Positions 33,359-41,812 of a stretch of 52,204 nucleotides of DNA are shown piece by piece. This DNA comes from DAIOFH01 sp036745875 (lineage in GTDB: Bacteria; Planctomycetota; SZUA-567): positions 1-52,204 of the forward strand of contig DAIOFH010000005.1 in the NCBI GenBank assembly GCA_036745875.1, read 5' to 3'. Each line of letters opens with the position of its first letter. Positions within the stretch are counted from its first letter, which is position 1. The notes beneath the pieces are model-generated. The model worked only from the letters and a program-made list of their open reading frames with translations, searched no databases and was not told the DNA's origin. A program made the translations under genes and the position numbers.

Positions 33359-34018
33359 ATGGACATTGACAACGCCAAACTCGCCAAAATGATCGACCAC
33401 ACCATCCTGAAGGCGGAAGCCACCCCGGCCGACGTCGAAAAGCTCTGCACCGAAGCCGCGAAATACCACTTTGCCTCGGTATGCGTCAACTCGTCCTACG
33501 TTCCCCTGTGCGCCAAAATGCTGGCCGGGAGCGATGTCATGGTTTGCTCTGTCGTCGGCTTCCCCCTGGGCGCGATGCTCCCTGACGCGAAGGCCTGCGA
33601 AACCCGCTACTGCGTCGACCTGGGGGCGCAGGAAATCGACATGGTCCTCAACGTCGGCAGGTTGCGCGCCGGAGACCTCGATTATGTGCGCGCTGATATC
33701 GCCGGCGTGGTGAGGGCGACCGAGGGGAAAGCGGCCGTGAAAGTTATTTTTGAAACATGCCTGCTCACGGATGAACAGAAGAAGACAGCCTGTACCCTCT
33801 CCAAGGAAGCTGGAGCGGCTTTTGTCAAGACATCCACCGGTTTTTCCACCGGTGGCGCGACAGTCGAGGACATCAAACTTATGCGCGCCATGGTCGGGCC
33901 GGACATGGGCGTCAAGGCCTCCGGCGGCGTCCGCACCCGTGAAGATGCCTTGAAAATGATCGAGGCCGGCGCGAATCGCATTGGCGCTTCGTCGGGTGTG
34001 GCTATAATAGGTGCATGA
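33359..34018 (+). CDS. deoC: deoxyribose-phosphate aldolase
   Basis: A 219-residue class I aldolase that splits 2-deoxyribose 5-phosphate into glyceraldehyde 3-phosphate and acetaldehyde. Length and motifs fit DeoC: IDHTILKAEAT at the N-terminus, VCVNSSYVP, VIFETCLLTDEQ, the Schiff-base lysine segment FVKTSTGF (about residue 155) and VKASGGVRT. AAAAGGAA precedes ATG 33359. It lies in the operon between the transporter and the DUF4432 and ribokinase-type genes. In enteric bacteria DeoC either serves nucleoside breakdown or free deoxyribose use; the kinase and mutarotase-like neighbours favour the second here. Confidence 0.95.
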   Translation: MDIDNAKLAKMIDHTILKAEATPADVEKLCTEAAKYHFASVCVNSSYVPLCAKMLAGSDVMVCSVVGFPLGAMLPDAKACETRYCVDLGAQEIDMVLNVGRLRAGDLDYVRADIAGVVRATEGKAAVKVIFETCLLTDEQKKTACTLSKEAGAAFVKTSTGFSTGGATVEDIKLMRAMVGPDMGVKASGGVRTREDALKMIEAGANRIGASSGVAIIGA

Positions 34019-34082
34019 AATCCGTAGCTTGACTTTTGCATAACAGCGATTTTTAATGATGAGACGTTCGCCCTTATTTGCT

Positions 34083-34108
34083 CCTTTTCACCCTAAAGGG
34101 TGAGAAGG
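34083..34108 (+). repeat. REP-like hairpin inside the operon
   Basis: CCTTTTCACCCT (34083-34094) and AGGGTGAGAAGG (34097-34108) form a 12-bp stem with one G-U pair, followed by TTATGGTGAGGGG. The pattern resembles dispersed extragenic palindromes. It lies in the 193-base gap between deoC and the DUF4432 gene; there is no T-run. Confidence 0.55.
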
Positions 34109-34211
34109 TTATGGTGAGGGGATTAAATGGGGGCGAGTCGTCATTGTTGAGAGTCGCACCTTGCGGAACTTTGGTGAATTTTCCCCCTTCCCCACCAATC
34201 AGGAGTGGACA

Positions 34212-35279
34212 ATGGAAAGCAAAATCGCGCTGCAGAAAAACTGGTTTGAAGACAAGGAAAAGATCGCCGTCGAGGCGGGCGAATTCTCAGCCTCCCTCTT
34301 CACCTATTCCACCGGCGTCCAGGCGGTGAGGCTGAAGAATTCGCGCGGCGAAATAGTCATGCTCCCCTATCAGGGACAGCATATCTGGGACGCGGTTTTC
34401 GACGGGCGGTCGTTATGCATGTTCAACCTGTTTGACGAACCGCGGCCGGCCAACGTCATCGTCGACACCTACGGCGCATTCTTGTACCATTGCGGCGCGT
34501 TACGCCTCGGCAACCCGACTCCGGAAGACGACCACCCGCTGCACGGAGAACTCCCGACGGCGCAGTTCCATACGGCTGCAATCGTCGTCGGCGAAGACAA
34601 GGAAGGCCCCTATATCGGCCTTACCGGAACCTACAAATACAAAAAGGGATTCGGTGACTTTTACAATGCCACTCCGAAGGTGCTTCTGCGCGCGGGCAAG
34701 GCCATCATGGACATCTCCATCGAGATCGAAAATGTCGGCAACTACCCGATGGACCTCATGTACATGACTCACATCAACTTCCTCGCCGGCGACGACGCGA
34801 AGATCACCCAGACGAGCGGCTGGTCCACGGACGACATGATCCTCCGTACCAGCATCCCCGCCCACGTCAAGACGACGCCGGAATTCCTCGCCTTCATGGA
34901 CAAACTCAAGGCGGATCCGAAGACCACGGAAATCATGCGCAAGGAGGATGTGTACAATCCGGAAATCGTCTTTTTCCTCAGGAACATGAACCCCGGCAAA
35001 GACGGCCTCGCCCATGTCATGCAGACCCACCAGGACGGCACCTCGGACAGCGTGGCCTACGACCCGAAGAAGCTGAACAAGCATGTCCGCTGGATTCTCA
35101 AAAATAAGAACCAGAAAGTCATCGGCATCCTACCCGCCACCTCGGAACCCGAAGGCTACACCGCGGAAAAGAAAAAAGGCAATGTCCGCAGCCTGGACGC
35201 CGGAGCGAAAGCCGTGTTTGAAATCAAGGCCGGGCTGTTGTCCAAGTCCGAAACGGCGGAAATGGTCAAGAATATCTAA
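34212..35279 (+). CDS. DUF4432 aldose-1-epimerase-like protein
   Basis: A 355-residue protein of the DUF4432 group within the galactose-mutarotase superfamily. Diagnostic segments are LPYQGQHIWDAVFDG (about residue 55), CGALRLGNPTPEDDHPLHGE with the likely active His, and MYMTHINF further on. AGGAG lies six bases before ATG 34212. It is 17 bases upstream of the ribokinase-type gene. In Salmonella the deoxyribose operon deoQKPX contains a mutarotase-like DeoX next to a deoxyribokinase, and the same pairing occurs here. It probably supplies the anomer used by the kinase or aldolase; the exact role is inferred. Confidence 0.85.
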   Translation: MESKIALQKNWFEDKEKIAVEAGEFSASLFTYSTGVQAVRLKNSRGEIVMLPYQGQHIWDAVFDGRSLCMFNLFDEPRPANVIVDTYGAFLYHCGALRLGNPTPEDDHPLHGELPTAQFHTAAIVVGEDKEGPYIGLTGTYKYKKGFGDFYNATPKVLLRAGKAIMDISIEIENVGNYPMDLMYMTHINFLAGDDAKITQTSGWSTDDMILRTSIPAHVKTTPEFLAFMDKLKADPKTTEIMRKEDVYNPEIVFFLRNMNPGKDGLAHVMQTHQDGTSDSVAYDPKKLNKHVRWILKNKNQKVIGILPATSEPEGYTAEKKKGNVRSLDAGAKAVFEIKAGLLSKSETAEMVKNI

Positions 35280-35296
35280 AGGAAAGGCACACTATC

Positions 35297-36217
35297 ATGG
35301 CAGGAAAACCCAAAATCGCCGTAATTGGCAGCAATATGATCGACCTGGTGACCAAGGTCGACAAAATGCCCCGCATGGGCGAAACGGTCGAAGCGCCGGC
35401 GTTTGATCTCGGCTTTGGCGGCAAGGGAGCGAACCAGGCTGTCGCAGCGGCCAAACTGGGAGCGGAAGTGCTGATGCTGACCAAGGTCGGCGACGACCTC
35501 TTCGGGCCCGGCTATATCAAGAACTTCAAGGACCTCGGCATCGACACACGCTATGTCGAAGCGGTCCCCGGCGCATCCAGCGGCGTCGCCCCCATCTTCG
35601 TCGACTCCCAGGCCAACAACTCCATCCTCATCGTCAAGGGCGCGAACCAGTTCCTTTCGCCTGCGGACATCGACAAGGCGGCGGAGGACATCAAGCGTTG
35701 CGGCATCATCATTCTGCAGCTGGAAGTGCCGGTACCCACTGTGTATTATGCGATCGAGTTCGGGGCCAAAAACAACATCCCCGTTATCCTCAATCCCGCC
35801 CCGGCAGCCAAACTGGACTTCGACGCCATCAAGGCTGCGTCGTACCTGGTACCCAACGAAACGGAACTGGAAGTGATCAGCGGCCTGCCGGTCACCAATG
35901 TCGACGAGGCTAGGATCGCGGCGAAGACGCTCCTCGACCAGGGCCTCGCCAACGTCATCGTCACCCTCGGCGACAAGGGTGCTCTGTGGCTCCCGAGGGG
36001 AAAGGAAGAATTCCTCGCCCCGCCCCACAAGGTGGCTTCTACCGATACCACAGGTGCCGGGGACGCCTTCATCGGCAGCTTCGCTTACCATCTCCTCGCC
36101 CTCGGCGACGTGAAGGAAGCGATGAAAATGGCCAACCGCTACGCAGCCGTTTCCACAACCAAACCCGGCACGCAGAAATCGTTCCCCAACGCTGCCGAGT
36201 TCGCCGCAATAAATTAA
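35297..36217 (+). CDS. rbsK: ribokinase/deoxyribokinase (PfkB family)
   Basis: A 306-residue PfkB-family kinase that phosphorylates ribose or deoxyribose at carbon 5. The first signature GGKGANQAVAAAKLGAEV (about residue 40) and the second, DTTGAGDAFIGSFAYHL (about residue 250, with the catalytic Asp), are complete. NPAP and PNETEL between them are typical of ribokinases. AAAGGAAAGG precedes ATG 35297. It is the last gene of the operon, before a clear terminator. DeoC in the operon favours deoxyribose as substrate, so deoK could be the better name, but sequence alone cannot decide. Confidence 0.92.
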   Translation: MAGKPKIAVIGSNMIDLVTKVDKMPRMGETVEAPAFDLGFGGKGANQAVAAAKLGAEVLMLTKVGDDLFGPGYIKNFKDLGIDTRYVEAVPGASSGVAPIFVDSQANNSILIVKGANQFLSPADIDKAAEDIKRCGIIILQLEVPVPTVYYAIEFGAKNNIPVILNPAPAAKLDFDAIKAASYLVPNETELEVISGLPVTNVDEARIAAKTLLDQGLANVIVTLGDKGALWLPRGKEEFLAPPHKVASTDTTGAGDAFIGSFAYHLLALGDVKEAMKMANRYAAVSTTKPGTQKSFPNAAEFAAIN

Positions 36218-36254
36218 CTCCAATTTTCCAATGATTTTTTTCATCATCCCCGGA

Positions 36255-36282
36255 GGGATCCTTTCTGAAAGGCTCCCTTTTT
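36255..36282 (+). terminator. intrinsic terminator of the sigma-54 sugar operon
   Basis: GGGA-T-CCTTT (36255-36264) pairs with AAAGG-C-TCCC (36268-36277) with one internal mismatch and a 3-base loop, followed by TTTTT. It ends the operon that starts at 29336. Confidence 0.75.
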
Positions 36283-36392
36283 GCGTTGTCCCGCACTTCC
36301 ACGAAAATGACAAAATAGGCTTTACGTATCGCTTCCGGCGGGGTATACCAGCATATTCATGAGGGACAGCATGACGGAGAGAAAGGGTCGCC

Positions 36393-39041
36393 ATGTCGCT
36401 GTTCAGGCACAAGAAGGATGTTTCCGAACGGACCAAACACAACAAAAATGCGAGCGAAGAGAAACTCCGCGCTTCGGCAAACGCATCGCTCGATCAGATA
36501 TATTCCGAGTATTCCTCCTCAGCCAACGGAATCACCTCCGAACAGGCCGTCAAAGGCCTTGACCAATACGGCAGGAACATCATTATCGCCGGCGCCGGGA
36601 ACTCAACGCTGCACCGGCTTCGCGAGGCAGTGGTCAATCCTTTCAATATCGTCCTCCTCGCCGTCGCCGTCGTCACCTATTTCACCGACGTGATTCTCGC
36701 GATGGAAAAAGACTATCTGACTGTCGGCATTATCCTGACCCTGGTTGTCGTCTCCAGCCTGGTGGCGTTTGTGCAAAGCCAGCGCTCCAACGCGGCGGCG
36801 GAAAAGCTGTCAAAAATGATTTCCAACATGGCGGACGTCTGGCGGGACGGCAACATGGTCGAAATCCCCATCGACGCGGTCGTGCCGGGGGATGTCATCA
36901 AGCTTTCGGCCGGAGATATGATTCCGGCCGATGTGCGTTTTTTGGCCACAAAGGACACATTTATCGCCCAGGCCGCGCTTACCGGGGAGTCGAACCCGGT
37001 GGAAAAGTTTGCGGATAACGCCGGAGACCGGGGAAGCGCCCTCACAGACCTGCAAAACATCGGCTTCATGGGCTCCAACATGATCAGCGGAACCGCCACT
37101 GCCATTGCCGTCGCCACCGGCGACAGAACCTTTTTTGGTTCTATGGCCAGATCCCTGTCCGGCGATCGGGCCAAAAACAGCTTCGAACGCGGCGTCGACT
37201 CGGTGAGCCGCCTTCTTATCCGCTTCATGCTGGTGATGGTACCGGTGGTGTTCCTCGTCAACGGCGTTACCAAAAACGATTGGATAGGGGCGCTCCTCTT
37301 CGCCATCACCATCGCGGTCGGGTTGACCCCGGAGATGCTACCGGTGATCATGACCTCCACTCTGGCCAAGGGTGCCGTATCCATGTCCAAGCACTCGGTC
37401 ATAGTCAAGACCCTCGGCGCCATCCAGACTTTTGGCGAAATGGATATCCTCTGCACGGACAAGACCGGGACCCTCACCGAAGACAAGATCATCCTTGAAA
37501 AGTACATGAACGTCCCTGGCGAAGACGATAAGGGCATACTGCGCTTCGCCTACCTCAACAGTTATTACCAAACCGGTCTCAAGAACCTCCTCGACGTGGC
37601 GGTGATGAACCGCGCGCGTTCCGTAACCATGACCGAACGTTGGAACACCTTTACCCTCATCGACGAAATCCCTTTCGATTTCGAGCGACGGCGCATGAGT
37701 GTAGTGCTGAAAGGGAATGGCAACGAGCGGCTGTTGATCACCAAAGGCGCGGTGGAGGAGGTGCTTTCCATCTGCACAACGACGGAAATCGCAGGCGAGG
37801 CTGCGCCACTCGATGAGAAAAATCGCCGGAAAGCCCTCGAAACATATGAAAAATACAACTCCGAAGGGCTGCGCATGATAGCTGTGGCGCGGAAAACCGA
37901 TGTGCCGGACGTGGCGGCTTTCGGCGTAAAGGACGAGAAGGACATGGTATTGGTCGGCTTTATCGGTTTCCTCGATCCACCGAAGGAAAGCGCGAAAGCG
38001 GCCATCACGGCCCTCACTGACCACGGCGTGCGCGTCGTGGTGCTAACGGGGGACACCGAGGGAGTCGCAAAAACAGTTTGCGGAAAAGTCGGAGTGGATA
38101 TCTCGCATAGCCTTTCCGGCAAGGATGTCGAGGCGATGGATGACCCGGCCCTCGTTCGGGCGGCGCGGGAATGCAACCTGTTCGTCAAACTCTCGCCGTC
38201 GCAGAAAAGACGGGTGGTGCAGTCTTTCCAGGAGGAAGGGCACACGGTCGGCTACATGGGAGACGACATCAACGACGCCCCGGCGCTGCACCAGGCGGAT
38301 GTGGGGATATCGGTGGACACCGCCGTGGACATAGCGAAGGAGACGGCGGACATAATCCTTCTCAAAAAGGACCTCATGGTGCTGGAGGAAGGCGTGGTCG
38401 AAGGGCGAATAACTTTCGGCAATATCGTCAAATACATAAAAATGGCGGCCAGCGGTAATTTCGGCAATATGTTTTCCGTGCTGATCGCCAGTATTTTTCT
38501 CCCGTTCCTGCCAATGCTGCCGGTACAGATTCTCACCCAGAACCTGCTCTGCGACTTTTCCCAGATGGGCATTCCCTTCGACGGCGTTGACGAGGAATAT
38601 ATCAAGTCGCCCAGGCGCTGGGATACGGCGTCGATCAGACGTTTCATGTTCTTCATGGGCCCGCAAAGCTCGTGTTTCGACATCATATACTTCGCAGTAA
38701 TGTGGTGGATAATCGGTGTCAACACGGTAGGCCGGGCTCCGCTGTTCCAATGCGGCTGGTTCGTATTCGGAACCATTTCGCAGGTATTGGTCATTCATTT
38801 GATCAGGACGGCGAAAATTCCGTTCCTGCAGAGTAATGCCTCGCCCGCTCTTTATGCGTCCACTATTCTGATAGCTATTGTCGCCGTGCTCTTAGGTTTC
38901 ACCGACATAGCGGTCGGCATCGACATGGAAAAATTCCCCATAGCATTGGCCCCATGGCTGGCGGTTATTCTGCTCGGCTACTTCGTGTCTGCGCAGTTCA
39001 TCAAAAAGGTGTATATCAAGCGCTTCGGCGAGTGGCTCTAG
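36393..39041 (+). CDS. mgtA: magnesium-translocating P-type ATPase (MgtA type, P3B)
   Basis: An 882-residue P3B-type ATPase that imports Mg2+ at the inner membrane. Features in order: N-terminal cytoplasmic tail, membrane pair (about residues 85-125), actuator motif LTGESNPVEK, phosphorylation site CTDKTGTLTED (about 352-362) and a nucleotide-binding domain with ITKGAVEEV. The hinge reads MGDDINDAPAL where most P-type ATPases have GDGINDAP. A six-helix C-terminal part includes LPVQILTQNLLCDFSQMGIP. GAGAAAGGG lies before ATG 36393. It is separated from the sugar operon by a terminator and ends convergent to marR. No Mg2+ riboswitch was recognised upstream. Confidence 0.94.
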   Translation: MSLFRHKKDVSERTKHNKNASEEKLRASANASLDQIYSEYSSSANGITSEQAVKGLDQYGRNIIIAGAGNSTLHRLREAVVNPFNIVLLAVAVVTYFTDVILAMEKDYLTVGIILTLVVVSSLVAFVQSQRSNAAAEKLSKMISNMADVWRDGNMVEIPIDAVVPGDVIKLSAGDMIPADVRFLATKDTFIAQAALTGESNPVEKFADNAGDRGSALTDLQNIGFMGSNMISGTATAIAVATGDRTFFGSMARSLSGDRAKNSFERGVDSVSRLLIRFMLVMVPVVFLVNGVTKNDWIGALLFAITIAVGLTPEMLPVIMTSTLAKGAVSMSKHSVIVKTLGAIQTFGEMDILCTDKTGTLTEDKIILEKYMNVPGEDDKGILRFAYLNSYYQTGLKNLLDVAVMNRARSVTMTERWNTFTLIDEIPFDFERRRMSVVLKGNGNERLLITKGAVEEVLSICTTTEIAGEAAPLDEKNRRKALETYEKYNSEGLRMIAVARKTDVPDVAAFGVKDEKDMVLVGFIGFLDPPKESAKAAITALTDHGVRVVVLTGDTEGVAKTVCGKVGVDISHSLSGKDVEAMDDPALVRAARECNLFVKLSPSQKRRVVQSFQEEGHTVGYMGDDINDAPALHQADVGISVDTAVDIAKETADIILLKKDLMVLEEGVVEGRITFGNIVKYIKMAASGNFGNMFSVLIASIFLPFLPMLPVQILTQNLLCDFSQMGIPFDGVDEEYIKSPRRWDTASIRRFMFFMGPQSSCFDIIYFAVMWWIIGVNTVGRAPLFQCGWFVFGTISQVLVIHLIRTAKIPFLQSNASPALYASTILIAIVAVLLGFTDIAVGIDMEKFPIALAPWLAVILLGYFVSAQFIKKVYIKRFGEWL

Positions 39042-39308
39042 GAGAGGTCGGTTCGCCCTCCAACTGGCCCCTATTGTCAGTACTGGAATTACCAAGCTAA
39101 CAATACGTGGTTCCCATTGCAACTTTATTTAAGAAAAACTCTATCATCCGCACATAAATTATTAACTGTAATACATGTAGTTTCTATGTCTGTAATTACA
39201 TAAAAAGTCGCCTCATTAGTTTCTTTTGCAACTTTTTATCGAAGTATTCATACTTCATCGCGACAGGAAAAAATACGATACATGTAATGCGCTACGGCGA
39301 TGCGGAGA
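39042..39308. other. AT-rich convergent spacer with small palindromes
   Basis: The 267 bases between mgtA and the leftward marR gene hold no gene that I can support. TACATGTA occurs twice (39172-39179 and 39279-39286), and GAAGTAT-TC-ATACTTC (39241-39256) is a perfect palindrome just after the marR stop. No classic terminator with T-run is visible. Confidence 0.5.
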
Positions 39309-39716
39309 TTATTCCACGATTTTTGCCAACAGCATGGCAAGAATCTGGCGCTCGGCTTCGGTGAGTGTCGCGGTGAGGCTTGCATGCCACACGCATTTTT
39401 CCTCGGCAATGCGGGGATAAACGGCGAGGGCCTTTTTGGTGGGGAAGACCAAGTGCGAGCGCCTGTCGTCGATGTTTTCGTGACGTGTGACAAAACCGGC
39501 GTCGACAAGCTGACGTATCATCTTCGCGACAGTGCTTTTGTCTGTCTTTGTCCTGACGGCGATTTCGTCCTGCATTATCCCCGGTTTGTCGCAGACGCAC
39601 AAGAGGTGGGGAAATTGCCCGACATTGATCCCCAGTTCCTTGAGGCGGGGCGCCAGGAAAATATTGGACTGTTTATGCAAATGCGCGAAAATCATCGTAT
39701 AATCGACCTCAGCCAT
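39309..39716 (-). CDS. MarR-family transcriptional regulator
   Basis: A 135-residue winged-helix regulator of MarR length. The recognition helix region reads MQDEIAVRTKTDKSTVAKMIRQL and the wing GFVTRHENIDDRRSHLVFPTKK with the hallmark D-D-R-R. ATG 39716 follows GGGGAG by four to five bases and is preferred to the in-frame GTG at 39728. It is divergent from the secreted nitroreductase-like gene, with 92 bases between the starts, so it probably controls that gene in response to a small aromatic or oxidising compound. The operator is not evident. Confidence 0.9.
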   Translation of the reverse strand: MAEVDYTMIFAHLHKQSNIFLAPRLKELGINVGQFPHLLCVCDKPGIMQDEIAVRTKTDKSTVAKMIRQLVDAGFVTRHENIDDRRSHLVFPTKKALAVYPRIAEEKCVWHASLTATLTEAERQILAMLLAKIVE

Positions 39717-39808
39717 CGTTCTCCCCACTGTCGTCGTAGTTATCTTGTGAAAAAGCAGTATACCGTCGTTTCATCGTAAATACAACCATCGAGAGAAAGG
39801 AAATGTAA

Positions 39809-40447
39809 ATGAAGAAAATGCTTTTGGCTTCCCTGGCATTATACCTCTGCTCCCTTGCCAGTGTTCCCGCCTTGGACACTATCAAGCTTCCGGAACCTGA
39901 CAAAACCGGTGGAATGACACTGTCCAAGGCGCTGGCGGAACGGCACACTTCGCGGGATTTCGCCGATGTCGACCTCTCCCCGCAACAAATGTCCGACCTG
40001 CTCTGGTCCACCGCCGGCCAGAACCGGCCGGAAGGCAAGAAAGTGTATCCAGTATCCATGAATCGGCAGGACATGGCGGTCTATGTCGTCAACCGGCAGG
40101 GCGTCTATCGCTACGACCCGTCCGCACATACCCTGATCCCTGTAATAGGAGGCGACCATCGCGCCAAAACGGGGACGCAGCCATACGTGGCAACAGCCGC
40201 CGTCAACCTCGCCTATGTCCAGGATATGATGCTGTGGCAGGATTCGCCGCAACACCTCGAACGCGGCAGAGATTGGGGATTCACCCACGCCGGAGCCATG
40301 ACCCAGAACGCCTACCTCTACGCGTCAGGCCAAGGCTGGTCCGCGGTCATTCGCGGCATGTTCGACCAGAACGACATGAAGGAACTGCTGCAACTTTCGG
40401 ATGAGCAATTCGTGCGTGTCGTCCACAGCATCGGCCCAAAACCGTAA
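39809..40447 (+). CDS. exported nitroreductase-family protein (SagB/ThcOx-like)
   Basis: A 212-residue FMN-type nitroreductase-fold protein of the SagB/ThcOx-like group. It begins with a signal peptide (MKKMLLASLALYLCSLASVP). FMN-site features are ALAERHTSRDF (about residues 42-52) and QNAYLYASGQGW near residue 170. The mature part starts IKLPEPDKTGGMTL. AGAAAGGAAATG lies before ATG 39809. Nitroreductases are usually cytoplasmic, so export is unusual although known for this subgroup. It is divergent from marR. The substrate is unknown; azoline oxidation or reduction of a periplasmic compound are possible. Confidence 0.85.
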   Translation: MKKMLLASLALYLCSLASVPALDTIKLPEPDKTGGMTLSKALAERHTSRDFADVDLSPQQMSDLLWSTAGQNRPEGKKVYPVSMNRQDMAVYVVNRQGVYRYDPSAHTLIPVIGGDHRAKTGTQPYVATAAVNLAYVQDMMLWQDSPQHLERGRDWGFTHAGAMTQNAYLYASGQGWSAVIRGMFDQNDMKELLQLSDEQFVRVVHSIGPKP

Positions 40448-40479
40448 TCATCGCGTCACGACCGACATTATCCAGGCAG

Positions 40480-40500
40480 TCCTCCATTGCGAATGGAGGA
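40480..40500 (+). other. perfect hairpin between the nitroreductase and mscS-type genes
   Basis: TCCTCCATT (40480-40488) and AATGGAGGA (40492-40500) pair perfectly around GCG. It lies 33 bases after the stop codon but lacks a T-run; it may be a weak terminator. Confidence 0.5.
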
Positions 40501-40569
40501 TTGCGTCTTGCATTACGGTGTTGTTCCGTTATCATAACGTGACAAAATATAACTCTCGCGAGGATCGAT

Positions 40570-41808
40570 ATGGAGCAACATTACGAGGATGCGATTAGCC
40601 TGCTGAAGGTGTATCCGCTGGTATTTACCGTCGTCTGCCTCGTTCTCCTGGTCGCGTTCGCCCTTATTGCCAATTTCGCCGTCAAGCGCATCCTGGTTCG
40701 CGGCATCACCAAACTGCTCGGGATGACCATCCTCCGCAACGACGACATCCTCACCAATCACAATGTTGTTTCGCGGCTATCAAACGTCGTCCCGGCGATG
40801 ATCCTGTCCATTGGCATCAAGCTTGTACCGGACCTGCCCCGCGGCGTGGTGCAGGTGGTGGAGAATGTGTGTTCGGCTTCCATCATATTGACGCTAGCCC
40901 TGGCGATTGGTTCCATGCTGAACATTTTCACCATTTTCTGGAACAAACGGAGCGACGCCGCCCACAAGCCGATCAAGGGGTATGTGCAAATCGTCAAGAT
41001 CGGCGTGTATCTGATCGCGGCGATTCTCATTATCGCCGCCCTGATAGACCGGTCCCCCATCATCCTCCTGTCCGGCTTGGGCGCGATGGCTGCAGTGTTG
41101 ATGCTGGTGTTTCAGGACACGCTCCTGTCTTTTGTCGCCAGTGTGCAAATTTCGTCAAGCGACCTCTTGCATGTCGGCGACTGGATCGAAATGCCGCAAG
41201 CCAACGCCGACGGCGACGTCATCGACATCGCCCTGCACACCGTTCGAGTGCAGAACTGGGACAAAACCATCACCAGCATACCTACGAAGAAATTCCTCAC
41301 CGAATCCTTCAAGAATTGGCGCGGCATGCGGGAAGCCGGCGGGCGCCGCATCAAACGCAGCATATTCATAGACCAAGCAAGCGTCCGTTTCCTGACCCAA
41401 AAAGAGGAAGACCACCTGCGGGAGTTCGTCCTCTTGAAGGACTACCTCGCCGACAAGGACCGGGAGATCGATGACTGGAACAAAAAATACGACGACTCGA
41501 GCGCGCTCAACCATCGCCGCATCACCAACCTCGGCACATTCCGCGCCTACATGGAAAAATACCTGAGGAACAATCCGAGCGTCCACCAAAGCATGATGAT
41601 CCTTGTGCGCCAACTCGCGCCCACCGCCGAAGGTATTCCCCTCGAACTATACTGCTTCACAAACACCACAGTCTGGACCGCCTACGAAGGCATCCAGTCG
41701 GATGTTTTCGACCATATCCTGGCGATCCTTCCCGAGTTCGGCCTGCGTGTATTCCAGGCGCCGAGCGGGGCGGATTTCGCCAAACTGGCAGGGAACTGCG
41801 GGGATTGA
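40570..41808 (+). CDS. MscS-family mechanosensitive channel (YbdG-like)
   Basis: A 412-residue inner-membrane protein with about five hydrophobic segments (roughly residues 15-38, 68-82, 97-117, 138-158 and 162-185). The pore-lining region LLSGLGAMAAVLMLVFQDTL is followed by the cytoplasmic beta domain with VGDWIEMPQANADGDVIDIA and NWDKTITSIPTKKF. That long cytoplasmic domain and length match the YbdG type. AGGA lies six bases before ATG 40570. Such channels release solutes on osmotic downshock. A small STAS-like protein gene follows five bases after the stop. Confidence 0.92.
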   Translation: MEQHYEDAISLLKVYPLVFTVVCLVLLVAFALIANFAVKRILVRGITKLLGMTILRNDDILTNHNVVSRLSNVVPAMILSIGIKLVPDLPRGVVQVVENVCSASIILTLALAIGSMLNIFTIFWNKRSDAAHKPIKGYVQIVKIGVYLIAAILIIAALIDRSPIILLSGLGAMAAVLMLVFQDTLLSFVASVQISSSDLLHVGDWIEMPQANADGDVIDIALHTVRVQNWDKTITSIPTKKFLTESFKNWRGMREAGGRRIKRSIFIDQASVRFLTQKEEDHLREFVLLKDYLADKDREIDDWNKKYDDSSALNHRRITNLGTFRAYMEKYLRNNPSVHQSMMILVRQLAPTAEGIPLELYCFTNTTVWTAYEGIQSDVFDHILAILPEFGLRVFQAPSGADFAKLAGNCGD

Positions 41809-41812
41809 AGCG

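Noticed and set aside
36371..36562. A short frame overlapping the start of the Mg2+ ATPase gene, as an mgtL-like leader
   Set aside because: It lacks the proline codons and leader position of mgtL and overlaps the ATPase coding region in another frame.
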